Source: Patagioenas fasciata (lineage: Eukaryota; Chordata; Aves; Columbiformes; Columbidae). Taken from it: a DNA stretch of 64,000 nucleotides. The DNA is taken from contig NC_092520.1 in the NCBI RefSeq assembly GCF_037038585.1, forward strand, positions 4,972,001-5,036,000, written 5' to 3'. Within the stretch, counting starts at the first letter, position 1. The number at the start of each line of letters is the position of its first letter. The translations under genes and the position numbers were made by a program. The notes beneath the pieces were generated by a model. It saw nothing but the letters and a program-made list of their open reading frames with translations. It searched no databases and had not been told where the DNA came from. Of this stretch, positions 26,801 to 38,668 are shown in pieces.

Positions 26801-29800
26801 GAAGGGACCTTCAAAGCTCTACCAGTGCCACCCCTGCCATGAGCAGGGACATCTTCACCAGCTCAGGTTGCTCAGAGCCCCGTCCAGCCTGGCCTAGGGT
26901 GTCTCCAGGGATGGTTCATCCACCACCTCTCTGGGCAACCTGGGCCAGGCTCTCACCACCCTCATTAGAAAAAATTTCTTCCTCCTGGCTGGCCTGAATC
27001 TCCCTCCTTTAGTTTAAAACCATCACTGCTTGTCCTGTCACAACCGACCCTGCTAGAAACTCTGTCCCATCTGTCTTATCAACCCCTTTTGAGTCTGGAA
27101 AGGCCGCACTAAGGTCTCCTCGGAGCTTCTGTTCTCCAGCTGAACACCCCAACTCTCTCAGCCTGTCCTCCCAGCAGAGCTGTTCCAGCCTCGCATCATT
27201 TCTGTGGCTCCTCTGGCCCCTCTCCAGCAGGTCCATGTGTGTCCTGTGCTGAGGACCCCAGAACTGAACACAATGTTCCAAGACTTGCAGAGCGCTTCCA
27301 CTTCATGAATTCTCCACTGTTAAAAGCAAAAAAACACTTTTAGCAGTGTTTGAATTTCCTCTTTTCATTTCCACAGTGATATTTTATGTTTAATGTTGCT
27401 GTTGACACCAAGACATGGCTCTGCTTCTTGCTGCTGTTGCCCCTGGAATGCTGTAATTAAAAACAAGGCTGAAGGCAAAGGCATGCTTGTAATGATTGAA
27501 CTGATAAAAGCAGTAATGGAAAATTACTCCTATTAATGTTTGATTTTATGCTTTTCGTTAAAGCCCTTACATTTGGCTTTTCACCTAAAGCTCACAGAAT
27601 AAACAGATAAGACTGGAAAAAAGCAAAGCTAGCCAACATTTTCAACTGATGTTTTTTCATTCCTCAGCTGGAGACACATTTTAAATGAGCCTGAATTTCT
27701 TGAGAAACTCTTTGGTTTCTAAAAATAGGGTCGTTCTAACGGATTGTCTTCAGTTGGGTGTCCAAATTTTGAAACACTCCAAGAGCTTTCGTTTGCTCTT
27801 GGCTTGAAGTTTTCATCTGCGGCCCAGCGAGCATAAATTTCCTCCCCTATTTTAAAAAATAACAGGGCACAAACCTGTCTTACTTCTTATCTTTTTGTGC
27901 TTTCCCTGGCACTTTGGAAGGGTTTTGAGCATTGTTCCCATCACAGCTTGGCAAAATATTGATGTATAAAATGATGCTGGGATTGATTTGCTTCCCCAAC
28001 AAAACTTTCCCATTGGAAAGGAAATAGTTAAAATCTCCAGCATTTTGAGGAGAATGAAAGAGAGTGAGAAAGAAGAGAGGAAGAGGAAGGGAGGACCAGG
28101 CAGTGGCCAGACTGTGATTCCTGAGACTTTACTCCAGAATTGTTCTGGGGTAAAAAAATCACATAAAATATAAATATGAAAGAGATTGTGTAAGTACCCA
28201 GGGTCTCTCTAGCACATCTGCAGGGCTGGAAATAAGTTATTAATTCTCTGTGCAGCTGCAGGGTCAGCAGAGGGTGCTTGTGAGCAATGTATCATCTGTG
28301 TTTGTGTCTGCTTGTTCGCTTTTAAATTTTCTAGATGAAAGCAAAATAACAAATGTGCTGCTCACAGGCCTGTCGCCACCCGTCTGACCGTACCAATTCC
28401 AGTTTAGTTTATACAGTATAAAATAAAATACAGCACACCAGGCAACACTCCTCGTAGGCTGATTCATCTGTCTTGTAGGTTTGAATCCCTGCGCTTGGCA
28501 GTCAGCATGTAAAGCTTAAACCACCATAGATGTGAGGTTTAGTAGAGATTGATCTACACAAAGCGTGGGGATTGCAACACAGCAAAGCAGCCGCGCAAAC
28601 CTGCAGGTGCCATCCAACCTGAGATCCTCTAACATCTACGGCATTTGCACTGCTAAAGTCAACAAAATAGTCGATGTTGAGTTCATAGGGTGAAGGATGA
28701 AGTCTAGAATAGGACTGAAGTCAACTCCTGTTGACTGTCCATTCTGTCTGGGTTGGGTGATTTTTATTTCCAAGCATGTGTGTTAAAGCTCTGCACATAA
28801 TTTGGAGCCATTTTTGAAGCAGTGAATTTTCCTCTTCCAGCTGCTCCCTCACATCCCCAGGCTGGTGACCTCTCTGAAGAAGGAGGACTCCAACTCTGCC
28901 ACCAGCTCCCTGGAGCAGCTGGCCGAGCTCATCCACTGCATGTTCTTCCGCTTCTCGGGATTTCCAGATCTCTATGAACCAGTCCTGGAAGCAGTTAAAG
29001 TAAGACACGCACCTCTCGGCCATTTTTCTTTAATTGTTTTGATCTTGAAACAGCATCTTAGTTTGCAGCCTAGTGCAGAGGGACTGTCCTACTGGTAGGG
29101 ATGTCCTAACCTCAACACTTCGAATTCTGGTAGAAGAAAGGATTTGCAATTCTGAGTTTGAGCCCCATGTAGACAAGTTGAGGGAAGATACTTCTCTTAT
29201 GGTGACCCTGCAGAAGTCCTGACCATGCCTATGGGTTTTAGCTATAATTTTAATCTTGAATACCTCTAAAGAACTAGTACTAAGTAGCTAAACACTTAGT
29301 CGCGTGGATGCATGTTCATGAGTTGCCTGAACACCTCTAGCAGAGGGGTTGTGCAGTTGCCCATTACTAATTCTTCACGTGGCAAGATAATTTGTAACAC
29401 GGCTCTCTCTTTCCAAGGCTCTTCCTATTCCAAATGAAGACCGGATTAAACATCTCTTGGGACAAAACGCGTGGACCTCCCAGAAAAACGAGCTGGCCTG
29501 CTTCTACCCACGCCTGGTGTCCAAATCAGAGACAGGAAAGATCGGGTTAATTAACTTGGGGAACACCTGCTACATGAACAGCATCATACAGTCTCTTTTC
29601 ATGGCTTCAGAGTGAGTTTTTGCTCCCTTGACCCCACTCAAGACTGCTCCAGGGGTTGCTTATCACACTGGTGCTATGTGTCCTGTGCTGATTTTCCATC
29701 TTATGGTTTGCATCCCTGCTTTTCTTTTGCAGCTTTCGGCATTCGGTGTTGAATTTAACTGAGGGCAACTCCCAGCCCCTGATGACAAAGCTCCAGTGGC

Positions 29801-32800
29801 TCTTTGCGTTTTTGGAGCACAGTCAGGTAATTATTTCATGTTCTAGTTATTTGTTTGGACTGTCGGCTGCGGAAAGGCTCGTCTCCAAGTTGCTTCCTGC
29901 CGACTCCAACATGCTGATAAGGAGCTGTGGATCTTGGTGGGTTTTTATAACAGGACAAATTTTGTTTATATGGAAAAGACTAATTTTGGGGGTGGAGGAG
30001 GCAAGCTCCTATCACCCATGAAAGCAAGCTGTGTTCGCACCAGACTGCCTGTCTTCAGCCTCTGGTATTCCTGGGTTGGACTGAGATAATAACTAATAAT
30101 TTTGACAATGAAGTCCGTTTGGTAATAGTTTACATATGTGGCCATCTGAAAAGCTTGTTGGTATAAAACAGAGGTTTTTATTTCTTGCTATGAAGCGAGG
30201 AAGAAGATTGGAGCAGCTTGCCTGTCCCCTTGCTTCACAGCAAAACACAAGCAATCTGTCAATATTGCCCTAAAAGTGGTTTCGTTACAAGAAAAATAAT
30301 AAAAAAACCCTCAGATTCCAGGTGCTTCGAATCCTCCGTATCTGAGGGGAAGCAAAATAAAAATAACACCTTTAAACAAATTAATTATAAATGCTTTCTT
30401 GACAAACGTGAAATTTTATATGAGTGACTCCTGGAGATACTACTAGGTCGTATCTATCTCATCTCTTGAAAATACATCCTTCTGTCCCTAGAAAGACATG
30501 ATTTTGAAAGTCCAGCGAATTTTCCCTTGCAGTGAAACCAGACATCTGGGATCCTTCATTTTCCAAGTCTTGACTGGCAGAGCTGGCTTGTTTCATTGTG
30601 GTATTATCATAGAATCATTTTTGTTGGAAGAGACCCTCAAGATCATCGAGTCCGACTATTAATCTAACCTGACTTTGGGAAAAAATATAGACGACCTGTT
30701 AAATTTAATATTTGGTCATAGAAGAGTCTAGTTTTTGATGGCAGTTTAGGGTGTCTGCTTCCGTGATGAGCAAATACAGAAGCATATTTGCTTGTTGAAT
30801 CGTTTATGGTTAATAGTTTCCTAATAGCCTTCTAGTTATTTTTCTTCATTGGGCTGTTGTTAAAATCACGTCCTTGCTGAAGATGGGTCTTCTTCCATGT
30901 TGATTAGACAGCAGTTTCCTAATGGCAGTGATTACATTATCAGGTAACGCATATTACCTGCTTGCAGTGATCAAAATGACGGGTGGAAGTTTAGAGTTTA
31001 CTTGATTCTTAGTCCTTTCTTTTTTTTTTAAGAAGGGATTTAGTGAGAGAGATCCTGATCAAATTAAATGGAGCATCAAATTGAATTCAGGCTGAATTAA
31101 GCAGAAGTCTCTGGGTCAGGAAGGAAGAAATAACATGTGGATATTTTATAGAAGTATATGTAAAATAATGGCTGAAATTCATACTCACAGTCCTGGCTTG
31201 CAGCAAACCAAGATAATATTCCCGTGCACTGCAATTAGCCCTTGTAGGGGAAGAAAAGGGGATGTTATCAGGCACACAAGCACACCCTGCTCCCAGTGGA
31301 GCAGCCAGAAAGACTCTCCTCTTCCCTCTCCATCCTCCTATGTGAAATGAAAACCAGATCCCCCCAGGGTTAAAACCACTTCTCCTTCTGTGTTGCTGCC
31401 AGCGACCTGCCATCTCCCCCGAGAGCTTCCTCTCTGCCTCCTGGCCACCCTGGTTCACCCCCGGCGCTCAGCAGGACTGCTCGGAGTATCTCAAGTACTT
31501 GCTGGACCGGTATGTGGCAAACACTGTGATTTCGGAGCCTGGTGACAATGACATCCCCAGATCTGACTTATTCAATGCTGACCCACATGCAAACGGAGCA
31601 AGTGGCTGAGACCTGGAGGAGCTGGGAGAGTTGAGGTTTGGGGTGAAAGATGGTGAGACTGGTCTGGGGCTCCTTGATAAAACTCCATTTGGGCTGGCGT
31701 AGGGGTGAGGTCAGAACTTAGTTCAGGTTGAAATTTCTGCCTTAACTCTGAAGGCAAAGGAACTGTACGAAGTTTAGAGATTGGCCTGACAAGCCACTTG
31801 GCCTCCTCTGTAAAATGTTGATTTTTGCCTTTCTCCTACCTAGAAATCTCAAATCTCTGGTGTCCCAGCGATCCCTCTAGAAGGGGGATTAATGGCACAT
31901 GGAGACCTCAGGTTCCCAAATTCTGCCCAACTCTTCCCTACTTTCCTCCCTCAGCACCAGACCCCTGAGCACAGGCAGGTTAACCCAGATTAACCCCTTG
32001 GAGTGAAGAACAGAAACCCCGCTTCAGAAACTACCTCTTCGTGTTCTATCAGTGCATAACACAGCATTTTTCCCCCTGCTAAAGATTACATGAAGAAGAA
32101 AAAACTGGAAAAAGGATCTACCAGAAACTCAAGGAATCCAGCTTGATGTCTCAGCCGGTAGAGCATCATTACTTAAACAAGACATTGATTGAGAAGATGT
32201 TTGGGGGTAAAATGATGACAAAGATCCGCTGCTTGAAGTGTCTGAATGTCTCTTCTCGGGAAGAAGCCTTCACAGACCTGTCCCTGGCTTTTCCTCCATC
32301 AGACAGGCACACACGAGGGAGCACATCTGTTTTACCAGTGAAACAAATTGGCCCACAGTTTATTGAGCCTCCTGAAAACCCAAGCCAGCTTACAGGCTCT
32401 CCCTGGACCCAGAGGAAGGCTCCCAAGGCTGGAGACCCTGCAGCCCCACCAGCGCTGGTGGAAACATTGGGCCTCCAGGAGACAGGAGAAGTGGCAAATC
32501 CCTTAAGGGGCGATGCCGTTGGCGTGGATACAGCCAAAGACCCTCTCTCAGCTTTTGGGGAGCAGGCATGTGCTCCCAAGGACTCCAGATCCGTCCCAGA
32601 TTTAATCAACTATTTTCTATCCCCAGAGAGACTGACAGCAGAGAATAAATACCACTGTGAGAAATGTGCGTCCTTACAGGATGCTGAGAAGGTGGCGGAG
32701 CTGACGGAGGGTCCACACTACCTCATCCTCACACTGCTGCGGTTCTCCTTCGACCCACGGACGATGAAGAGGAAGAAGATCTTGGACAACGTCTCCATCC

Positions 32801-34458
32801 CTGTGGTGCTCAAGCTGCCCGTTCTTGTCACTCCAGAGGAAACCGAGGAGGTTTGCCTGTGTGGGAAGGACAGGGCTGCTCCGGGAAGTGGCTTCATGTC
32901 TGTCGTGTATGATCTCTGCAGCGTGGTGGTGCATTCAGGCATCTCCTCCGAGAGCGGCCACTACTACTGCTACTCCAGGGAGTGCACTGACACCGTTCCC
33001 CATGGGCAGCCCCAGGATGGCACACCAAAACCAGCCTCCGACAAGCAGCTGGACTTTGAAATCCAATGGTACCTCTTCAACGACACCAGAGTTTCCTTCT
33101 CCTCCTTCGAATCAGTGAGCAACGTCACCTCTTTCTTCCCCAAGGACACTGCCTATGTCCTCTTCTACAGGCAGCGGCCGGGCAGGCAGGGCTGCCTGCT
33201 GCACAAGGCTCTGGCTGAAGCTGGCTGCCTGCACAGCGAACCCTCCCTCCATAAGGACTTGATGGAAGCGATTTCCAAAGATAACATACTCTACTTGCAG
33301 GTAACTCCCGCTGCCGTGCACAGCACAGTGTGATCCTGCATCTGCCCGGCTCGCAGGCCATGTCCCCACCCATTCGGGCAGCAGCAGGGTCATGTCCCGT
33401 GGATAAATCCACGTGTGCAGATACCCACCCACTCCCTCAAACCAAGTCCCTTTTCCTTTTTAGCAGCCAAATATAAAGAGATTGCAGTTTCCCGATGAAA
33501 CTGGGCGTTGAGGTTGGTGCAGGACACCTCATGGTTGTGCTTGGGGTTGACTTGAATTATGTTGCCTGGAATTTTCTCCTGGGTGCCTGGAAAAGATGGG
33601 TGAGATGGAAATGCAAACTCGAACAGATTTCATTCAACTAGTGGAGTTCAACGCTGTCCAAACAGCAGCGTCCCATAGGATGTAAGCAGCACCCAGGAGA
33701 AGTTGAGGGGTCCCTCCTCTTCCAGAGGTGACATGGAATGGTTGTTTTTTTGATTGCTGGAGAGATGCAATCATAGAATCATAAAATCATAGAACAGTTT
33801 GTGTTGGAAGGGACCTTCAAAGCTCACCCAGTGCCACCCCTGCCATGAGCAGGGACATCTTCACCAGCTCAGGTTGCTCAGAGCCCCGTCCAGCCTGGCC
33901 TGGGATGTCTCCAGGGATGGTTCATCCACCACTTCTCTGGCCAACCTGGGCCAGGCTCTCACCACCCTCCTTGTAAAAAATTTCTTCTTCATGTCTGGCC
34001 TGAATCTCCCTCCTTTAGTTTAAAACCATCACTCCTTGTGCTATCGCAACAGGCCCTGCTAAAATGTCTGTCCCCATCTTTCCCATAGGCCCCTTTTAAA
34101 TACCGCATCCCTCCTACTGAGCTCTAGACATGAGCACATGACCCTCTCGCCCTGGTTTAATTTGGAGGAGGCTCCCAGGAGCAACCAAACAGGCTCCTGG
34201 CTCCTCGGGGAAGGTGGGAACATCCACCCACCCAGGTCATTTAGCTGCAGATATCCTTGCATTATTTCTCCTCTTTTCTTCTCCCAGGAACAGGAAAAAG
34301 AAGCAAGGAACAGAGCCGCCTACATTTCCACCTTGCCAAAATCTCCGCTGTGGTGGAGAGACTTTGACAGGGACAAGGACGATGACAACTCATCAGGGGG
34401 CTGCAGCCCCGCAGCAGGCGGGGGTGGATCCGGCTCCTTTCATGGACTCGTCTTCTAA
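17161..34458 (+). CDS. USP35: USP35, ubiquitin carboxyl-terminal hydrolase 35 (complete coding region, 10 exons)
   Basis: USP35 is a cysteine protease of the USP/C19 family that removes ubiquitin from substrates. Coding exons are 17161-17842, 18604-18739, 23395-23524, 24712-24813, 28841-28999, 29418-29611, 29733-29826, 31403-31509, 32085-33300 and 34288-34458. All junctions are GT-AG and the phases match, giving 2991 nt (996 aa plus stop) against about 1018 aa in human. Residues 1 to about 400 form a helical N-terminal region. The Cys box [13 protein letters not shown] puts the catalytic Cys near residue 454. Two CxxC pairs (584/587 and 726/729) fit the zinc ribbon of the USP fingers. The His box [10 protein letters not shown] puts His near 827, and [10 protein letters not shown] supplies the third residue (N867/D868). 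The protein ends GLVF, as in mammalian USP35. The paralogue USP38 is excluded by the C-terminal exon and by the neighbouring GAB2. Residue numbers are my count. Confidence 0.96.
17930..18222 (+). mobile_element. CR1 3' fragment in USP35 intron
   Basis: It contains aggatgaggggtaatggttt, the ggaggggagattcaggccgg block and the tail cccaaaatgttctgtgattc. It inserted about 90 bp after coding exon 1. Confidence 0.9.
18335..18597 (+). mobile_element. CR1 3' fragment abutting the USP35 coding-exon-2 acceptor
   Basis: It is highly similar to 13692-13930. Both share cttctctgcag, gctgggtgttcctgctccat and tccctgacattctgggattc. Its tail (tctgtgat) ends about six bases before the exon at 18604. Confidence 0.9.
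18604..18739 (+). CDS. USP35: USP35 coding exon 2
   Basis: It encodes [20 protein letters not shown] and onward to MMTAIGR, matching the mammalian USP35 segment that follows the first coding exon. The phase is continuous with the previous exon (one base carried over) and with the next one (AG+A gives Arg). The acceptor cttgcag sits directly against the 3' end of a CR1 repeat. The donor is GTAGGA. Confidence 0.93.
19637..19988 (-). mobile_element. CR1 fragment
   Basis: The plus strand begins agaatcacagagttgttggg, then gttggaagggacctctggag, and runs on to cagcttctcttctccaggct. Confidence 0.88.
20661..20727. other. Two adjacent perfect inverted repeats (hairpins)
   Basis: First hairpin: a 12-bp stem tagagtttgtct / agacaaactcta at 20661-20672 and 20679-20690, with a 6-nt loop. 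Second hairpin: a 10-bp stem atctgtgact / agtcacagat at 20700-20709 and 20718-20727, with an 8-nt loop. They are nine bases apart and followed by a T/C-rich run. Both lie in the USP35 intron between coding exons 2 and 3. Confidence 0.85.
21181..21340 (+). mobile_element. CR1 3' fragment
   Basis: It contains gatgaggttcttagggacat and the tail ccaaaatgattctatgaccc. It is the same subfamily as 55155-55307. Confidence 0.85.
23395..23524 (+). CDS. USP35: USP35 coding exon 3
   Basis: It encodes [20 protein letters not shown] through to LSKIEK, which is nearly identical to mammalian USP35. The acceptor is taatttcag and the donor is GTCAGT. The intron before it is the longest within the coding part, about 4.65 kb. 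Confidence 0.95.
24712..24813 (+). CDS. USP35: USP35 coding exon 4
   Basis: This exon of 34 codons begins [20 protein letters not shown] and ends SHEAFHL. It is in phase 0 at both ends, with acceptor ccccaccag and donor GTAAGG. Confidence 0.94.
25205..25705 (-). mobile_element. CR1 fragment
   Basis: The plus strand begins tcatagaatcccagaatgtc, then ggattggaagggacctggaa, and continues to ggacacaatattccaga. It is closely similar to 1-350. Confidence 0.9.
26185..26350 (+). mobile_element. CR1 3' fragment
   Basis: It contains ccagagaggtggtggatgaa and the tail ggtcccttccaacctaaact. Confidence 0.85.
26777..27295 (-). mobile_element. CR1 fragment
   Basis: The plus strand begins agaatcacagaatagtttgg and continues through the full 3' block to gaactgaacacaatgttcca. 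Confidence 0.9.
28841..28999 (+). CDS. USP35: USP35 coding exon 5
   Basis: These 53 codons run from [19 protein letters not shown] to [11 protein letters not shown]. The exon is in phase 0 at both ends, with acceptor cctcttccag and donor GTAAGA. It closes the N-terminal helical region. Confidence 0.95.
29418..29611 (+). CDS. USP35: USP35 coding exon 6, carries the catalytic cysteine
   Basis: It encodes [19 protein letters not shown] and onward, then the Cys box [19 protein letters not shown]. The catalytic Cys codon is TGC at 29568-29570. The donor GTGAGT splits an Asp codon whose last base is the first base of the next exon. Confidence 0.97.
29733..29826 (+). CDS. USP35: USP35 coding exon 7
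   Basis: It encodes [20 protein letters not shown] through to FLEHSQ, continuing the USP fold after the Cys box. The acceptor is ttcttttgcag and the donor is GTAATT. Confidence 0.94.
30606..30670 (-). mobile_element. CR1 3'-end fragment
   Basis: It consists of tcatagaatcatttttgttg, gaagagaccctcaagatcat and cgagtccgac; only the tail survives. Confidence 0.8.
31403..31509 (+). CDS. USP35: USP35 coding exon 8
   Basis: It encodes [20 protein letters not shown], then [15 protein letters not shown]. The QQDCSEYL segment is the conserved USP 'QQDA.EFL'-type box. The donor GTATGT leaves two bases of an Arg codon that is completed by the next exon. Confidence 0.95.
32085..33300 (+). CDS. USP35: USP35 coding exon 9 (zinc fingers, variable linker, His box)
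   Basis: This is the largest exon, at 405 complete codons. It holds [20 protein letters not shown] with the first CxxC, a poorly conserved Pro/Gly/Ala-rich linker of about 90 residues, [20 protein letters not shown], the second CxxC ([10 protein letters not shown]), the His box (His codon 32959-32961), and [20 protein letters not shown]. It ends DNILYLQ at donor GTAACT. The linker lacks the long Glu-rich block that I recall in human USP35. Confidence 0.97.
33770..34100 (-). mobile_element. CR1 fragment in the last USP35 intron
   Basis: The plus strand shows three ATCATAGA-like terminal units (aatcatagaatcataaaatc), then gttggaagggaccttcaaag and the rest of the 3' block. Confidence 0.9.
34288..34458 (+). 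CDS. USP35: USP35 last coding exon
   Basis: The acceptor is cttctcccag. The exon encodes [20 protein letters not shown], a short Asp/Gly-rich tail ([10 protein letters not shown]), and the terminal GSFHGLVF, followed by TAA at 34456-34458. This tail separates USP35 from USP38. Confidence 0.95.
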   Translation, partial: EQEKEARNRAAYISTLPKSPLWWRDFDRDKDDDNSSGGCSPAAGGGGSGSFHGLVF

Positions 34459-35855
34459 CCAATGGGCTAAACCAGGTAGTCAATGTCCATGTGGCCGACC
34501 TGAAGCCAGAGGCATCTCTTCCTCACCCTGATGACAATGAGCATCTTGGAGGAGGATTTAGGGAACATTTCAATTGAAAAGAACTCAGGGGCTGATTTGG
34601 AGGCACCTGGAGGGTCCCACCGCTTCCTATGCACTTTTTCTTCACGCCTTAATGTAATCAAGCTAATGCAGAGATGAGCAGCTGCTGACAGCTCGGAGAA
34701 GTGCCCTTTTGCTTCAGCACAGCCATGTCTTGCCTGCTGTGAGCTGTGCCACCAGCCTGGGGAGGGGACAGGGACCGGGATGAAGACAGACCCAGTGGGG
34801 CCTCAGGGATGGAGATGTCCCATGCATGTCCCATGGTGCTGAGTCGGTTTTGAGACGATCTCTGCCTGGTGATTTGTGGGTTTTTTTAAATATGGTTTTG
34901 AGAACCCACCGTGACACACTTCTAAAGGTAGAAAAAGGCTGAAAAGGCTGAAAAATGCCAGGCAGCCAACGTGGCGACATTGATCTGGTGGGGTGATGAG
35001 CTTGCAAACCTGCTTGTTCACAGTGAGCAATGGCAGGTTGACCAGAGGGCTTTTATACAGTATTGCAAAAGACCCAAGACCGAGGGGCACAAAGCCGTCC
35101 AGCCAAGAGAGACTGACCTGGTCCAGTTGGGGTTTTTTGGGCTCCAGCGAAGCCCCATTGAATTACTGGTGACCTCTGGATGCTGTTAGTGTACATGGCA
35201 GGCCCAGACACACAGCTGTTTTTCCAGGTGAGTCTTTAGGACGCAGTCAACCTCTTTCTGCTGCTGTCATCTCATGGCTTTCTAGGCTGGATCTGCCCTT
35301 TAAAACCTGGGCTTTCCTTTGGGATACCTTGAACTGAGTAGCAAATGACAGAACACCCCTAAACTCACTAGCTATTTTTTTTTAAGTGCTGATTTGCAAG
35401 GAGAGTAGCCCAACCAGATATATTATATCAACCCAATATAAATACATACTGTGTAAACCAATGTATTCTATAAATCAGTAAGGGGGCAGGGGCTGATTTT
35501 GGTGGCAGGAGACCAACTCAAGCCCAGGCTTGTGGTCTACAGGCCCACAACTCCTCCCCATGTCCCTCTCCAGCTGTTGTCCCTGCCTGCTCCTCCCTTG
35601 TGCCTGTAGTAGAGATTTCTCTAGCTCAAGTGGCAGAAATTTGTGCCTTAGGTCCTGGGTGCAGGGCCTAATCCTGACCGTGGGGTAGTGGGGTGGGAAT
35701 ATTGAGTTGCCGTGGAGGAAAAAGCAAAGCACACAGGATAATGAGAGCAGAAAACCTGCTAGACAGGACACTTGGGATCAAATCTCTAGTGTATACTATT
35801 GTACCATTTTATTGCCTTTCCAATATATAAATAAAGGAAATTAATTACTTCAACA
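34459..35855 (+). other. USP35: Probable USP35 3' UTR
   Basis: Non-coding sequence follows the stop codon. The first AATAAA on the + strand after the stop is at 35830-35835, followed about 30 nt later by a GT-rich stretch (gaggttttgtgtctt), which is a classic cleavage-site arrangement. No transposon is visible in this 1.4 kb. The end point is inferred and no transcript was seen. Confidence 0.6.
35830..35835 (+). terminator. Candidate USP35 polyadenylation signal
   Basis: A canonical AATAAA with a GT-rich element about 30 nt downstream. It is the first such hexamer after the USP35 stop codon. Confidence 0.6.
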
Positions 35856-36657
35856 GAGAGGTTTTGTGTCTTATTGCAATACTTGTAACTATCAGGCTGA
35901 TGGGTCAAAAAAGAGATAGGGAAGCTGGTGGGAGACAAACATCCAACCTCACGGATGCGGGACAACCTTGCAGAGTGATGGCTTGGAAAAGGGGAGCAGG
36001 CAGAGGTGGGATGGGGTGCCCTCCAAACGCAGATCACAATCCTGTTAGTGAGGTTTTGTAGATGAACGCTGGAGCGTGCTGGTTGTATTTAAGTCCGCTA
36101 GACTTCAAGGGGTGCCAAGAGGAAATAAATACAGACCCAAAGCTGGAGTTACACAAAAAGTACAGTGGTTCCTGGTATTATTAATAGACTTTTATGAACC
36201 TCCTGTCCAAAGAGGTTGCCAAAAGCTTTCCTGTTGCTGTTGCGCCAGCTCCTTACTTTGTGCTGGGGTGTTACCTCAAGGCATTTTCTGGGCCTTGTAC
36301 TGGAAGGTGTTTGTACAGGAGAGTGTCTCTAACTCGATGAGATGCTTATCTAAATAATCACGGTAGATAATCAACCCAACATGGAAAATGAAGAGACTGT
36401 ATCATAGCTACGTTCTTCCCTGAATATGTCTTGTTTTTTTTTTTCCCCAAGATTTTCTTAGATAAGAAGAGGCAAACTGCCCACAGCGCTCAGCACGGAT
36501 GGCAGCCTGGATAGTTTCAATGGTGTAATGACGTGGTCTGGTTTAGTCCTGGTTCATTTCATACAATACGTTGGACTAATCTTTTGGACTCAGCCCTGAA
36601 TCTCTGTTTTCATAGCATTATCTAGAGCTGCTCCATGATCCCATCCCCCAAATAATT

Positions 36658-36760
36658 ACTATATATATGTATATAGCATAAATATGTATTTATATCCATA
36701 TATATTACAATATACACACATATATACAATTATCAGACAAATATATATGTAAGATATTAG
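36658..36760. repeat. TA-rich simple repeat
   Basis: Alternating TA/TG tracts (tatatatatgtatatagc and similar) lie in the intergenic region between the two gene ends. Confidence 0.8.
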
Positions 36761-36779
36761 TAATAAACTGTTAATATTA

Positions 36780-37850
36780 CAGCATCATAAAACCAAAGGA
36801 TGGTTTGGGTTGGAAAGGACCTTTAAAGATCATCTAGTTCCAACACCTTTCACTAGACCAGGTTGCTCAAAGATCGATCCAACCTGGCCTTGAACACTCC
36901 CAGGGATGGGGCATCCACAGCTTCTCTGGGCAGCCTGTTCCAGTGCCTCACCACCCTCATGGGGAAGAATTCCTTCTTTATGCCCAGTCTAAACTTATGT
37001 CCTTTCAGTTTAAAACTGTTGCCCCTTCTCCCATCCTTACAAGTCTTGGTAAAAAGTCCCTCCCTGTCTTTCTCATAAGCCCCTTTTATATATTGAAAGG
37101 CCACACTAGGGTCTCCCCGGAGCTTCTCTTCTCCAGCTGAACACCCCAGCTCTCTCAGCCTGTCCTCCCAGCAGAGCTGTTCCAGCCTCGCATCATTCCT
37201 GGGGCTCCTCTGGCCCCTCTCCAGCAGGTCCATGTGTGTCCTGTGCTGAGGACCCAGAGCTGGACCAGCACTGCAGGGGGGTCTCACCAGAGCGGAGCAG
37301 AGGGGCAGAATCCCCTCCCTCCACCTGCTGCTCACGCTGCTGGGGATGCAGCCCAGGACATGGGTGGATTTCTGGGCTGCAAGCACAAGTTGCCGGCTCC
37401 GGGTCAATATTTCACCCCCAGCACGCCCCTAGTCCTTCTCCACAGGGCCGTTCTCCATCCCAAGCCTGGAGGCTGACCTGATCCATGTGTTGGACCTTGC
37501 ACTTGGCCTTGTTGAACTTCATGAGATTCACCTGAACCCACTCCTCAAGCCTGTCAAGGTCTCTCTGGATGGTATCTCTGTCTGTAGAGTATCAACCACA
37601 CCATTCAGCTTGGTGATGTTTGCAAATGGTCACCAATGAGGATATTAAATAGTATTGGTCCCAGTATGGGCCCTTGGGAGACACCACTCATTACTGGTTT
37701 CCACTTGGACACTGAGCTGTTGACGGTAATTCCTTCGATACAGCCATCCAGCCAATTCCTCATTCAGCTAATGATCCATCCATCAAACCAATTTAGAAAA
37801 ATGTTATGGGGGACCATATTAAAGGCTTTACAGAAATCTAGTATAGCATT
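36780..37850 (-). mobile_element. Long CR1 fragment (about 1.07 kb) between USP35 and GAB2
   Basis: The plus strand begins aaaccaaaggatggtttggg, then gttggaaaggacctttaaag, and passes through the 3' UTR block and into the reverse-transcriptase-derived part (ccttgggagacaccactcat region). The frame is broken. Confidence 0.88.
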
Positions 37851-37985
37851 AGTACAGTATGTATCTATGGTATCTATGCTATACCAATTATAGTATATGC
37901 TATATTAATATTAGTGTTAGTAATAACAGTAATATTTGTATATGGTATATTAGTAAAGTCTATGCTACAGTATAACCGATAATAT
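37850..37985. repeat. Degenerate TA-rich tandem repeat beside the CR1
   Basis: Irregular repeats of tatggtat / agtatag-like units immediately follow the 5' end of the CR1 copy. Confidence 0.55.
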
Positions 37986-38668
37986 TGCCCGTAGAGTCAC
38001 ACAAGCCTCTGGCCAAGGAGAGCTTGCAGTAGGGTCCTCAGCTCCAGGTTTGGGATCTCAGATGTGTTGCAGGAGTGAGACGATGCTACTTTTGTCTAAA
38101 AAGTGGGATCCAGAGGCTGTGCTGTAGCGAGGTGCTTTTCCTCAGGTATCTATATAATTTTCTTAAAATTAGATATAAGTGTCTTGAAGTAGGGCAGGGG
38201 TTAAATTTTCACTCTGGGCAAAAAGATTTGTTCTTGTGCTTAGACGTTATGGGTGATTTGGTGTCCTGGGCTGGGGCCTACAGGTGCCAAGCTGCTGATG
38301 GTCTTCACCCTGCACACACCAAAGTGTATCCCCGGAGCAGATATATTGTATGAAATTCACTTTAACAGCTGAAAACCACACATTTTGGGTTCTGCAATCA
38401 ACCACATCCTAAAGGCCCTGATTGCACAGACCGGACACCTGAAGCTGTAGGAGATACCTGGTGACATGCTGGGAAGATGCTCTGAAGTCTTGAAAGATGC
38501 TGCATAATTCAACTTGATCCGGTCACTAATTACTCCACTCTGAATCCATGTTGGAAGTCACCAGTGAGAGATGTCTCATTATTATCACTCTTTTATTTTC
38601 CTGTTGGTTTCCTACTGCATATACACTACTTAAAAATGAGATCACCTTCATGTCAGGCATGTACCATG

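Noticed and set aside
34138..34287. Open frame continuing upstream of the last USP35 exon
   Set aside because: It is intron sequence before the ctcccag acceptor; phase and protein match begin at 34288.
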